Shown here: in pieces, positions 32,253-40,088 of the stretch | How the letters are laid out: every line of letters starts with the position of its first letter | Position numbering within the stretch: position 1 is the stretch's first letter | From: Nanobdellota archaeon | GTDB taxonomy: Archaea; Nanobdellota; Nanobdellia; Parvarchaeales; Parvarchaeaceae | Direction of reading: 5' to 3' | DNA length: 50,142 bases | Assembly (NCBI GenBank): GCA_021818905.1 | Contig: JAKASS010000007.1 | Span: 1-50,142, forward strand | Program-made: the position numbers and the translations under genes | The notes under the pieces: generated by a model | Told to the model about the DNA's origin: nothing | Database searches by the model: none | What the model saw: only the letters and a program-made list of their open reading frames with translations

Positions 32253-33677
32253 ATGGAAAAACGACGGTCAAAATTAGTGTATGAAAACGAGCTGGCACTT
32301 TTTCTTGATTACTACGAATTGACCGGCGGCAAAGCCGACTTCGATCATAAAAATACAGATATGATAACCGAAACTTTTTTCGTTAGAAAAATACCAAAAA
32401 ATCTTGGCTCATATATGGTCGCTGCTGGTCTCGAACAAGTAATTGATTTCATAAGTAACTATAAGTTAAGCAAAGAAGATAGAAAATGGCTAAAGAAAAC
32501 CTCCGGAAATGACTTAAGTAAAGAATTTTTAGACTACCTAGAAAATTTTAAGTTTAAAGGAGAGATTTATGCTGTACCGGAGGGCACCCCTATTTTCCCT
32601 AACGAGCCTATTTTGAGCATAACTGGGCCTTCTATAGATGTGCAGTTATTTGAGACTTATATATTGAACGTTATGAATTTCCAGACTCTAGTAGCTACAA
32701 AAGCTTCAAGAGTGGTTAACGCGGCACGAGGAAAAACCGTACTAGAATTCGGCGCTAGACGCGCACACGGCCGTGATGCGGCGATACTCGGATCAAGAGC
32801 ATCTTACATAGCAGGGAGCACGGGGAGCGCCCTCGTACTTGCAGGAAAGAAACTTGGTATACCTTACATAGGGACCATGCCGCACAAGTTTGTACAAGAG
32901 AGAGATTCTGAACTTAAAGCCTTTAGAGAGTACGCAGAATCTTTCCCCCATAACACGATTCTCTTAATCGACACTTACGATACTATACGAGGAGCAAAAA
33001 ACGCCTGTACGATTGGTAAGGAACTTAGAGAAAAGGGCTTTGATTTAAAAGGCGTTAGGCTGGACAGCGGAGACCTTGCTGAACTAAGTAAAATTGTAAG
33101 GGAAATATTAGATGCAGAAGGCTTTAAGCAAACAAAAATAATGGTTAGTAGCGACCTAGACGAATACAAAATAGATGAACTACTTTCAAAAAATGCACCC
33201 ATAGACGGATTTGGAGTTGGAACAAGACTGATAACCGGCGCAAATTACAATTCTTCTACAAAACAAGGCGAAGTATCTGCTCTTGGTGGGGTTTACAAAT
33301 TAGTCGAAATAGTCAAAAATGGTGAAACTATCCCTAAAATAAAAATAAGTGAAGATACGGAGAAAACCACTGTGCCCGGCAAAAAACAGGTTTACAGAAC
33401 ATTCAAAGACAACCTGTTCGCAGGGGACGAGATAGTTCTTTGGGATGAAAACCCTCCAAAAAATTCTAGGCCTCTTCTTGTTGGCATAATCAAAAAAGGA
33501 AGAGTTGTTTATGAGTTTCCGAAACTATCTGATGTAAGAAGATATTGCCTAGAAGAGATTTTAAAGCTACCTGAAAAGTATAAAAGAGTAGCTGATCCAG
33601 AGACTTACACGGTAAAAATAAGTGATAAATTACGCGAGCTTCAACAAGAACTAATAAGGAAATCTAAAAACCAATAA
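32253..33677 (+). CDS. pncB: Nicotinate phosphoribosyltransferase
   Basis: The 474-residue enzyme makes nicotinate mononucleotide from nicotinate and PRPP. Characteristic segments are ALFLDYYELTGGKADFDHKN, FETYILNVMNFQTLVATKAS, EFGARRAHGRDAAILGSRAS, YIGTMPHKFVQ and KGVRLDSGDLAELSK with DGFGVGTRLITGANYN. Length is normal for the family. It is transcribed divergently from pncA, which supplies its substrate, and the prs product supplies PRPP. The catalytic His lies in GTMPHKF. Together these genes give a complete salvage route except for the adenylyltransferase step. Confidence 0.92.
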   Translation: MEKRRSKLVYENELALFLDYYELTGGKADFDHKNTDMITETFFVRKIPKNLGSYMVAAGLEQVIDFISNYKLSKEDRKWLKKTSGNDLSKEFLDYLENFKFKGEIYAVPEGTPIFPNEPILSITGPSIDVQLFETYILNVMNFQTLVATKASRVVNAARGKTVLEFGARRAHGRDAAILGSRASYIAGSTGSALVLAGKKLGIPYIGTMPHKFVQERDSELKAFREYAESFPHNTILLIDTYDTIRGAKNACTIGKELREKGFDLKGVRLDSGDLAELSKIVREILDAEGFKQTKIMVSSDLDEYKIDELLSKNAPIDGFGVGTRLITGANYNSSTKQGEVSALGGVYKLVEIVKNGETIPKIKISEDTEKTTVPGKKQVYRTFKDNLFAGDEIVLWDENPPKNSRPLLVGIIKKGRVVYEFPKLSDVRRYCLEEILKLPEKYKRVADPETYTVKISDKLRELQQELIRKSKNQ

Positions 33678-33688
33678 GTAGATTGTTT

Positions 33689-34732
33689 CTATTTATTGAT
33701 TATATAATAAACGCTGTATCTGGTATCTCTTAATGATTTTTGTTCTCCGATTATAGAATTCTTAATCAAGTAACTCAAACCTGATCGTACAGTTCTTGGC
33801 GACATGCCGGTCATTTTAATTAATTCTTTTTGTGTTAGAGTTCCCTCGTACTGCAATACTTTGAATACAAATCTTGCTGACGGCGGCCCATTTATCGACA
33901 AAGTGTTTGTAATCTCGGCTCTTTTTCTTAATTTTTCTAATACATTTTTATCAAACTCTTTGAACCTAACAAATCTTGCCGGGTATATAGAATTTTTTAT
34001 CTTTATCTCATTACTTTTAATATTAGTCCTAAATCTGCCGTCTATAACTATCTCGGCACCCGAGTTACTTGATATCGACTTTATCGAGATGGTACTTCCG
34101 TCGTTTAATATTATCGGCCTATTCTGATTTAGAGAAGCTATCGGAGTCAGTATAAAGACTTTGGAATTAGAGAACGCGACTGGCCCGCCAGCGGACGCCG
34201 AATACCCGGTTGAACCAGTCGGAGTTGAAATTATGACTCCGTCACTGCTATCCTTAAAAATAAGCCTATCATCAACAAAAAGGTTGTAAGAAACTATTGT
34301 CGCACTTTTTTTAGAGGTTATAACAACCTCATTTAAAGCCAAGGGAAATTCTAGACCTTCCGATTTTATTTCTAATCTTGAGTGCTCTTCCAAGATATAA
34401 TCCCCGCTCTGTATTTTTTCCAATGCGCTTTGGAATACATCTGTAGTTATCTCCGGCAGAAAGTTTGTTGGGGAAGTGGAAACACTCAATACCGGTATCT
34501 TACTATTGGAAAACTCCCTAAACGTCCTAAGCACATTAAAACTATTTCCTATTGATATTACAAAATCTACTTTCATAGATTTTATATTGGATCTTTTAAA
34601 GTTTTTGGGCGAATCTGGTACTCTACTTTCTAGAATAACATCGTGATGTGCGGCCAATAATGGCTTCATTACATCCTTTACCGTTGCAATGCAAACTTTA
34701 TCTTTTGGATCAAACGTTATTCCGAATTTCAT
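33689..34732 (-). CDS. Degenerate NAD-kinase-like protein fused to a winged helix
   Basis: Residues about 1-260 follow the NAD kinase fold, and the NAD-binding motif is kept: ALNEVVITS (about 132-140) and STPTGSTGYSASAGGPVAFS (169-188). The ATP-binding and catalytic GGDG motif is replaced by SIGNSFNVLRTF (60-71). Residues about 285-345 add a winged helix: ARFVFKVLQYEGTLTQKELI, MTGMSPRTVRSGLSYLIKNS. Loss of catalysis with retained ligand motif plus a DNA-binding domain suggests a regulator that senses NAD(P), perhaps of the adjacent NAD genes. That function is inference. It converges on pncB with 11 bases between. Confidence 0.82.
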   Translation of the reverse strand: MKFGITFDPKDKVCIATVKDVMKPLLAAHHDVILESRVPDSPKNFKRSNIKSMKVDFVISIGNSFNVLRTFREFSNSKIPVLSVSTSPTNFLPEITTDVFQSALEKIQSGDYILEEHSRLEIKSEGLEFPLALNEVVITSKKSATIVSYNLFVDDRLIFKDSSDGVIISTPTGSTGYSASAGGPVAFSNSKVFILTPIASLNQNRPIILNDGSTISIKSISSNSGAEIVIDGRFRTNIKSNEIKIKNSIYPARFVRFKEFDKNVLEKLRKRAEITNTLSINGPPSARFVFKVLQYEGTLTQKELIKMTGMSPRTVRSGLSYLIKNSIIGEQKSLRDTRYSVYYIINK

Positions 34733-34750
34733 ATCTATTCTTTTTTTATT

Positions 34751-35665
34751 TTAAAGTATCTCCAGTCTTCCCACTACTCTGTTTTTTCCTGCAGCCAAAC
34801 TTGAATCAACTATTAAATGGCCTTCCTTTAATTTAACCATTGGCTTATTAAACTTCGCTCTAAGATTTTCTCCGGTCTTTTCTAAGCCCACGCTTAAGTT
34901 TTTACCTAGAAAAGATATAGTCAGGCCTTTCGATAAAAACGGGTCTATTTTATAAAATGATGACTGTTTTAAGACACATTGAAAGTCTTCCGAAATCTCA
35001 CTTAAAGAGGATATCGCATAATTATTTTCCATATCATTTTCAGCAACGTTATTTAGGGCTAAACCGACGTGCTGGCCGTTTGCTGCAGACTGAACGTCGA
35101 CATCCATTAATTGGATGCTCTTTATCGTTACTTCTTTCATAGAAGGGATCAAGTGAAACCGGTCTCCTTTCCTTATCTCCGCTCCTAGATTAAAACCGAT
35201 TATTACGTTTCCTATGCCCTTTACTATAAAGTGCTTGTCTATGGAAACGTAAGAAAAATTATATTTAGATTTCTTTGCGGATTCTTTTGGTATCGTATCG
35301 CCCAGCTTAATCTGCCTAAATTTACCTAGTTTAAAATTAGAAAAGAATTTTGAGAAACTGTTGATATCTGAAGCGTCCGAGAATACGACTACCCCATCGT
35401 TTATATTTGAGTTTTCTATTGATAGCGCTATCTCGGCATCTAGGCCAGATATCTCCTCATTCAAAACAAACATCGCCCGGTCTGCGATTGAAAGCACTCG
35501 CAGCAGCGAATTTATAGAAGAGGGATAATCTACTGGATAAACTATTATTTCGTTCTTCTTATCTACCGCCATCTGGATATTATTAATTAAATCCAACTTT
35601 TTGGAGATTGTCTGGTTCAAAATTTCGTCTTTTAGTTCTTTAGTCGACAAAAGCGCAGTTATCAT
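34751..35665 (-). CDS. Translation-GTPase-like protein without a functional G domain
   Basis: The 304-residue protein has an EF-Tu/SelB-like second domain: FIVKGIGNVIIGFNLGAEIR, then KGDRFHLIPSMKEVTIKSIQ and AANGQHVGLALNNV. A third beta-barrel follows. The N-terminal 120 residues have a remnant of a GTPase fold (IIVYPVDYPSSINSLLRVLS, AMFVLNEEISGLDAEIALSI) but no P-loop GKT, DxxG or NKxD. SelB/EF1A-related proteins with decayed G domains occur in archaea, function unsettled. It lies 18 bases upstream of the NAD-kinase-like regulator on the same strand. Confidence 0.72.
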   Translation of the reverse strand: MITALLSTKELKDEILNQTISKKLDLINNIQMAVDKKNEIIVYPVDYPSSINSLLRVLSIADRAMFVLNEEISGLDAEIALSIENSNINDGVVVFSDASDINSFSKFFSNFKLGKFRQIKLGDTIPKESAKKSKYNFSYVSIDKHFIVKGIGNVIIGFNLGAEIRKGDRFHLIPSMKEVTIKSIQLMDVDVQSAANGQHVGLALNNVAENDMENNYAISSLSEISEDFQCVLKQSSFYKIDPFLSKGLTISFLGKNLSVGLEKTGENLRAKFNKPMVKLKEGHLIVDSSLAAGKNRVVGRLEIL

Positions 35666-35714
35666 ATTTTAATTTAGCTGATTACTTAATATATTTAGAT
35701 ATAATATAAATAAT

Positions 35715-36206
35715 ATGAGAAGAGCTGTTTACGCTGGAAGCTTTGATCCGGTTACAAACGGACACTTATGGATGATAGAAACCGGGTCAAGATTATTTGA
35801 CGAACTCGTGGTGGCGGCGGGCGCAAACTCCGCTAAGAAATATTCTTTTTCCTTGACGGAGCGGTTGGGTATGCTAAAAGCATGCACAAAAAAGTACAAG
35901 AATATAAAAATAGATAACTTTGAAGGTCAGTTCTTGGTAAAATATGCAAAGGTTGTAGGCGCAGATTACATACTGCGCGGTATAAGGACTAGCGAGGATT
36001 ATGAGTATGAACGGACCATTTCGCATGTAAATAGGGACATAGAAAAAACTGTAACTATGGTCTTCCTAGTGCCGCCTATGGAGATATCGGATATAAGTTC
36101 TAGCATGGTAAAAGGATTAGTGGGGAGTGCTGGTTGGGAAAAAATGGTAGAAAGATATGTGCCAGATGGAGTCGCTGACAATGTAATAAGGCATTTTTCT
36201 AATTAG
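35715..36206 (+). CDS. coaD: Bacterial-type phosphopantetheine adenylyltransferase
   Basis: The 163-residue nucleotidyltransferase carries AVYAGSFDPVTNGHLWMIE, the TxGH-type ATP site, then KKYSFSLTERLGMLKAC, ILRGIRTSEDYEYERTISHV and DISSSMVKGLVGSAG. These are CoaD features; typical archaeal enzymes are of a different type. CoaD transfers AMP to 4'-phosphopantetheine in CoA synthesis. A GTP-dependent dephospho-CoA kinase is encoded 550 bases away, giving the last two steps. Because the NAD cluster next door lacks a nicotinate mononucleotide adenylyltransferase, a second role is conceivable but not shown. Confidence 0.87.
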   Translation: MRRAVYAGSFDPVTNGHLWMIETGSRLFDELVVAAGANSAKKYSFSLTERLGMLKACTKKYKNIKIDNFEGQFLVKYAKVVGADYILRGIRTSEDYEYERTISHVNRDIEKTVTMVFLVPPMEISDISSSMVKGLVGSAGWEKMVERYVPDGVADNVIRHFSN

Positions 36207-36774
36207 CTGTCAGTTCCTTTTCCCCTTCTTTGCTCACAAGGAAATATCTCATTTTCGGGCCATTAAATCGTTCTTGTATATACGCTATATTTTCTATCAG
36301 ATCATCAAAGAAAAGCACCTCATCGTAGCCTTCTATCAACTCTTTGAGCATACCAAATTTCCATTCCCTGTCACTTGTTTTATATCTACCGTCCGCCAAT
36401 ACTATCCTACCAGCCGGTATCCGGTGCGTCTCTATCCCGTGTTGTGTCTCTGGTCTAAGCTCTTCGCCCCGTGCGCTCATTATAATCAGTTCGTAACCTG
36501 AATCATGAAGCTCCTTATACTTCTGTATAAGTTTCTCGTTGGGATAAAGACCTTCTTTATATTTTCTGAACGCGGTAATGAATATCCTTCTTTTTTGTCC
36601 GCTATCGAGTTCTCTAAATTCTTGTCCATGTAATTCTTTGCCGGCTATTTCTTTGGTAGCCAGGGCCATACTTTTGTCCGTAAAGAAAAGCGTGTCATCA
36701 AAATCTGATATAATTAGTCTTCTCTTAAGTTTTTTAAACCTGCGTTTTTGTTTGAAGTTATTTTTTCTTTCCAT
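36199..36774 (-). CDS. HAD-superfamily hydrolase
   Basis: A basic N-terminus (KNNFKQKRRFKKLKRR) precedes the HAD core. IISDFDDTLFFTDKS contains the nucleophile Asp and acid/base Asp (DxDxT), YELIIMSARGEELRPE carries the Thr/Ser position (S in MSAR), and the metal-binding acids are in VLFFDDLIENI. The 191-residue size and small insert suggest a phosphatase or polynucleotide-kinase-like phosphatase; the substrate is open. Its 3' end overlaps coaD by 8 bases on the opposite strand. It overlaps the start-proximal end of the dephospho-CoA kinase gene upstream by 17 bases, so both are likely co-transcribed. Confidence 0.85.
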   Translation of the reverse strand: MERKNNFKQKRRFKKLKRRLIISDFDDTLFFTDKSMALATKEIAGKELHGQEFRELDSGQKRRIFITAFRKYKEGLYPNEKLIQKYKELHDSGYELIIMSARGEELRPETQHGIETHRIPAGRIVLADGRYKTSDREWKFGMLKELIEGYDEVLFFDDLIENIAYIQERFNGPKMRYFLVSKEGEKELTAN

Positions 36775-37309
36775 TCTTTTTCTTAGGAGTCCTTACTAAT
36801 TCCATCTGCTTCATAAGTTCTTCTGCTCTGGATTTAATTCCGTCGTTTACTTCTATCAGGTTAAGACCTATATTCGGTATACCGTATATTACTATAGAAC
36901 CCTCTGGCGCCAGGTAAACGCATGGAAGTGCTGCCAGGTCCTCTTCCCCATCTACTTGGATCGCTTTATGGGTTTTCGTTTTAAGTGCATCGGCTATCGC
37001 TTGCCAAAGTCCATAAGTTATCTCTCTCTGCGGGTTTTCCACTTTTTCTCTCGCCTTAAAGTGTTTTGGCAGGCCTGAGTGTTTTACTTGCTTCCGGTGT
37101 GTTTTTAAATCAAATATCGCGAGGTCTGGTTCCATCTTATGGCGTAAAAGCGTTTTTGTGGTTTCGTCTCCAACGGTTATTACTAAAGCTTGTGAATTTC
37201 TTAGCTTTTCTACGACCTGATCCTCGGACATGGTCGCGCCGAAAGGCTGTGCAAGCGCACTTCGAAGCCAATCTGGCAACTGAAGTAACTCTCCCTCATT
37301 TAATTCCAT
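36758..37309 (-). CDS. GTP-dependent dephospho-CoA kinase (DUF359)
   Basis: The 183-residue protein matches the DUF359 family, shown in Thermococcus to phosphorylate dephospho-CoA using GTP. Landmarks are LVITVGDETTKTLLRHKMEP, DLAIFDLKTHRKQV, VENPQREITYGLW, IQVDGEEDLAALP and SIVIYGIPNIGLNLI. This is the last step of CoA synthesis and pairs with CoaD nearby. The C-terminus is a Lys-rich tail (PKKKNGKKK) that overlaps the following HAD gene. It lies 6 bases downstream of the glutamate dehydrogenase gene. Confidence 0.88.
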   Translation of the reverse strand: MELNEGELLQLPDWLRSALAQPFGATMSEDQVVEKLRNSQALVITVGDETTKTLLRHKMEPDLAIFDLKTHRKQVKHSGLPKHFKAREKVENPQREITYGLWQAIADALKTKTHKAIQVDGEEDLAALPCVYLAPEGSIVIYGIPNIGLNLIEVNDGIKSRAEELMKQMELVRTPKKKNGKKK

Positions 37310-37315
37310 TTCAAA

Positions 37316-38584
37316 TTAATACCAGCCCCGACTTTTCATCGCGGTGGCTACCCTGCCAAGCGCGATTATATACGCCGCGTCTCTCAGCGTTATCTTTACG
37401 CCTTTTGCTTTATAGTCTTCCTGCGTCTTCATGACTTCATTAAAAGACTTGGTCACAAGTTTATCCAGTCTCGAATAGACTTCATCCAGCGACCAGTAGT
37501 AATCCTCATTATTCTGCACCCATTCAAAATAGGAGACTATGACTCCTCCCGCGTTCACTAAAAAGTCTGGCAGGTCTATGATCCCCTTCTGGAAAAGTAT
37601 CTTGTCCGCTTCCGGGGTCACCGGACCATTGGCGAGTTCCAAGACCATTTTCGCCCTGATCTTGGACGCGTTGCTGCCGGTTATCTGATTTTCTATGGCT
37701 GCGGGTATCAATATGTCCACTTCTGTTTGAAGAAGTTGCTCGTTTGTTATTTTAGAGCCTGCTCCAGAATCGGCTACGCTGCCGCCTTTTTCTGTCGTCG
37801 TGACTAATTTGTTGTAATCCAGACCGTTTTCGGAATAGACTCCCCCCCCCACATCGCTGACTGCTACGACCTTAGAACCAAATAGTTTCGTTACCAGATC
37901 AAAGGCGAACTTGCCGGCATTCCCGAAACCTTGTATGGCGACCCTGGCCATCTTTAAGTCCAGACCGGCTCTTTTTGCGGCTTCTCTAAGTATATACATC
38001 GCCCCCATAGCCGTTGAATTGTATCTTCCTTCTGACCCCCATATCTCCAGAGGTTTTCCTGTTATGACGCTGAATTCATCATAACCTACCATCTTGCTGT
38101 ATTCATCCATCATCCAAGCCATTACCTGCGCATTTGTATTTACGTCCGGCGCTGGTACGTCGATCTTTGGCCCTATGAATTTGCCTATTGCGCGTATGTA
38201 ATCCCTGGAAAGCCTCTCCAACTCTCCAAGAGAAAGTTTGTTCGGGTCACAGATGACCCCTCCCTTCGCACCGCCAAATTGTATGCCTGCGAGGGCGCAT
38301 TTCCAAGTCATCCAGGCCCCAAGCGCTTTTACGGTCTCCAATGTTTCTTGCGGATGGAACCGTATCCCTCCTTTGCCCGGACCGCGTGCATTGTTATAAA
38401 GGACCCTGAAACCGGTAAAAACTTCTGTTTTCCCGTTGTCCATTTTCAATGGTATATTCACTATCACCGTCTGCATAGGCTCCCTCAAGAGTTTCTGCGC
38501 TTGAGGGTCTAGGTCCATCAACTTGGCTGCCTCATCAAGCTGGGCCTGCGCCATCTTAAATGGATTTAAGTCTTCCATAGTCAT
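37316..38584 (-). CDS. gdhA: Glutamate dehydrogenase
   Basis: The 422-residue enzyme interconverts glutamate and 2-oxoglutarate with ammonia. GGIRFHPQETLETVKALGAW, WKCALAGIQFGGAKGGVICD (catalytic Lys region), DVPAPDVNTNAQVMAWMMDE and the dinucleotide-binding VAIQGFGNAGKFAFDLV are all present. A run of nine G on the coding strand (37842-37850) encodes SDVGGGVYSENG without breaking the frame. It connects nitrogen supply with the ammonia-using NAD synthetase in the region. A GGAGGCGATG start context gives a strong ribosome-binding site. Confidence 0.95.
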   Translation of the reverse strand: MTMEDLNPFKMAQAQLDEAAKLMDLDPQAQKLLREPMQTVIVNIPLKMDNGKTEVFTGFRVLYNNARGPGKGGIRFHPQETLETVKALGAWMTWKCALAGIQFGGAKGGVICDPNKLSLGELERLSRDYIRAIGKFIGPKIDVPAPDVNTNAQVMAWMMDEYSKMVGYDEFSVITGKPLEIWGSEGRYNSTAMGAMYILREAAKRAGLDLKMARVAIQGFGNAGKFAFDLVTKLFGSKVVAVSDVGGGVYSENGLDYNKLVTTTEKGGSVADSGAGSKITNEQLLQTEVDILIPAAIENQITGSNASKIRAKMVLELANGPVTPEADKILFQKGIIDLPDFLVNAGGVIVSYFEWVQNNEDYYWSLDEVYSRLDKLVTKSFNEVMKTQEDYKAKGVKITLRDAAYIIALGRVATAMKSRGWY

Positions 38585-38674
38585 CGCCTCCTATTTTATC
38601 CAGAAAATGCTTCATAGATAGGGTAGTGATTGTTTGTATTTATGTCTTCCTCGCGTTTGGCGAAACGCAATGAC

Positions 38675-39319
38675 TCAATCCATACTATCCCATAGATATA
38701 TCGATGCTATGGTCCTATAAGGGCGCCAGCCTTCGGACAACTTTAGCAGTTTGCCCGCGTCCGGCAGCTTTCGCATTTGATAGGCTTTCTGTGCCGCCTT
38801 TCTTATACCTAAGTCGTCGACTGGGAACACGTCTGTCCTGCGTAACGTACCAATCAGATACATCTCAGCGGTCCATCTTCCTATGCCTCTTACCTCATCA
38901 AGTTCTTCTATTATCCTAGGATCGTCCATCTTCTCAAATTTTTTAAGCTCCAGCCTTCCGTCGAGTATGCGCTCGCATAAGTCTTTAAGGTAAGAATACT
39001 TTTGAGGAGATATGCCGGCATCTCTCACGGCCCTTTCTTTTGTTTTTAAGAAGACTTTAGGCGACGGTAATTTTCCGTCGTATAAAGCTTTGAATCTGTT
39101 CAGGATCGAGTCGCCGGCGCTTCCGGAAATCTGCTGGAAGATTATCGATTTTACCAGAGAGCCATAATGGTCCGGCTCCCACCACTCTTTCGCGTTTTTC
39201 CATGCTTTTTCTGTACCCGTCCTTTTGATAAGTCTTTTGAGGACCGCGTCACTTTTACTCAAGTGCCTTACTCCGGAAATCCATACGGATCTGTTTGCTA
39301 TCGATTTATATCTTCCCAC
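38675..39319 (-). CDS. DNA-3-methyladenine glycosylase II-like (HhH-GPD)
   Basis: The 214-residue protein is a base-excision glycosylase of the AlkA type. SLVKSIIFQQISGSAGDSIL starts the core, the helix-hairpin-helix is DEVRGIGRWTAEMYLIGT (about 142-159), and the catalytic Asp follows in DVFPVDDLGIRKAAQKAY. It should remove alkylated purines such as 3-methyladenine. The single-domain form, lacking the AlkA N-terminal domain, is common in archaea and yeast Mag1. It is followed by a possible gene-poor end and the tRNA-Lys gene. Confidence 0.9.
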   Translation of the reverse strand: MGRYKSIANRSVWISGVRHLSKSDAVLKRLIKRTGTEKAWKNAKEWWEPDHYGSLVKSIIFQQISGSAGDSILNRFKALYDGKLPSPKVFLKTKERAVRDAGISPQKYSYLKDLCERILDGRLELKKFEKMDDPRIIEELDEVRGIGRWTAEMYLIGTLRRTDVFPVDDLGIRKAAQKAYQMRKLPDAGKLLKLSEGWRPYRTIASIYLWDSMD

Positions 39320-39364
39320 AGATCAGATTGAAAATATATCGATTTAAACATTTAATAAAAACTA

Positions 39365-39450
39365 TGGGCCCGAGGGGATTTGAACCCCCAACACACTGGT
39401 TTCTTTAAAGTTTAAGAGCCAGTTACTCTACCGAGTTGAGCTACGAGCCC
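39365..39450 (-). tRNA. tRNA-Lys (CUU) with 12-base intron
   Basis: The minus strand folds as a cloverleaf. The acceptor GGGCTCG pairs with CGGGCCC, the D-stem GCTC with GAGT, the anticodon stem ACTGG with CCAGT, and the T-stem GGGGG with CCCCT around TTCAAAT. The loop between the anticodon stems is 19 bases. Taking bases 32-38 as CTCTTA-A gives anticodon CTT and a 12-base intron (39401-39412) at the canonical position 37/38. The discriminator base is A. Confidence 0.85.
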
Positions 39451-39474
39451 ACAGCCCATTTATAACAAAGAAGG

Positions 39475-39486
39475 TTTAAATATAAA
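39475..39486 (+). promoter_or_regulatory. Putative TATA box of tRNA-Val
   Basis: TTTAAATATAAA begins about 43 bases before the tRNA 5' end, consistent with a short tRNA precursor leader. Confidence 0.45.
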
Positions 39487-39517
39487 AAAGCGGTTATACT
39501 AAAATCTGCATGTTTAA

Positions 39518-39590
39518 GAGCCCATGGTCTAGTGGTTATGACGTCTCCCTTACACGGAGAAGGCCGGGAGTTCGAATCTCTCTGGGCTCA
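39518..39590 (+). tRNA. tRNA-Val (UAC)
   Basis: The acceptor GAGCCCA pairs with TGGGCTC. The anticodon stem TCTCC/GGAGA encloses CTTACAC, giving anticodon TAC. The T-arm GGGAG-TTCGAAT-CTCTC is regular. No intron is present. A run of six T follows directly (39592-39597), a likely terminator. Confidence 0.93.
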
Positions 39591-39623
39591 GTTTTTTCAT
39601 AAATTTCTATGGCCGCATTGTCC

Positions 39624-39758
39624 CTAAAGTAGTGCCTTCAAAGAGATCAGGTTTTTCCAGAAATTGATGTCCGGCATCGGGAGATGATTAATCACCAACA
39701 TCCATACAAATGACATTTCTATCATGTTGACCTTTTTTGCTTTGTTTTCATGGGACAT
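39624..39758 (-). CDS. Possible small protein (44 residues)
   Basis: A short minus-strand frame, MSHENKAKKVNMIEMSFVWM to NFWKNLISLKALL, has a TATA-like TATTTATA about 25 bases upstream of its ATG (near 39782). The central part is moderately hydrophobic. I know no family for it. It lies in a gap that otherwise holds only a degraded gene, so it may be chance. Confidence 0.3.
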   Translation of the reverse strand: MSHENKAKKVNMIEMSFVWMLVINHLPMPDINFWKNLISLKALL

Positions 39759-39879
39759 AATATGATAATAACTAGTATAAATACTTTACTATTTATAAGT
39801 AGTTAAAATATAAGAACGGTGGCGCTGTTAGTCCAAAGCTATCGTTATTTATAAGGCTTCTTTGGAGCTACGTTGATTA

Positions 39880-40005
39880 TTCTGCCGAGAGAAAGTCCCG
39901 TCTAAGGCGTTTTTCGTCAAAATCTTTTCCTAAGAAAGGCCACCACCGTACCCGTTATTCCGCCGCTGACCATGACCAAATCATATCGCATTCTCTTTAT
40001 AGTAT
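39880..40005 (-). pseudogene. Possible relic of an FAD-dependent oxidoreductase N-terminus
   Basis: On the minus strand, MRYDLVMVSGGITGTVVAFL begins at about 39993 and resembles the Rossmann start of malate:quinone oxidoreductase-type flavoproteins (usual form DVVIVGGGITG). The frame stops after RKRF. A neighbouring frame continues DEKRLRRDFLSAE, so a frameshift and further decay are implied. The rest of the gene is absent. The same DNA has an alternative reading as a structured RNA, because ACGGTGG at 39816 can pair with CCACCGT at 39943. Confidence 0.35.
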
Positions 40006-40088
40006 CGGGGTGTCCGTGTATTTCAACGAGTCTCTATCGGCAAAATCTGCTTAGATTTATTATTCAAAGTAAAAAGTCTGATCGTGTC

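Noticed and set aside
37842-37850. G9 tract in glutamate dehydrogenase as a second phase-variable site
   Set aside because: The frame is intact and the length matches relatives at this position, so there is no sign of switching.
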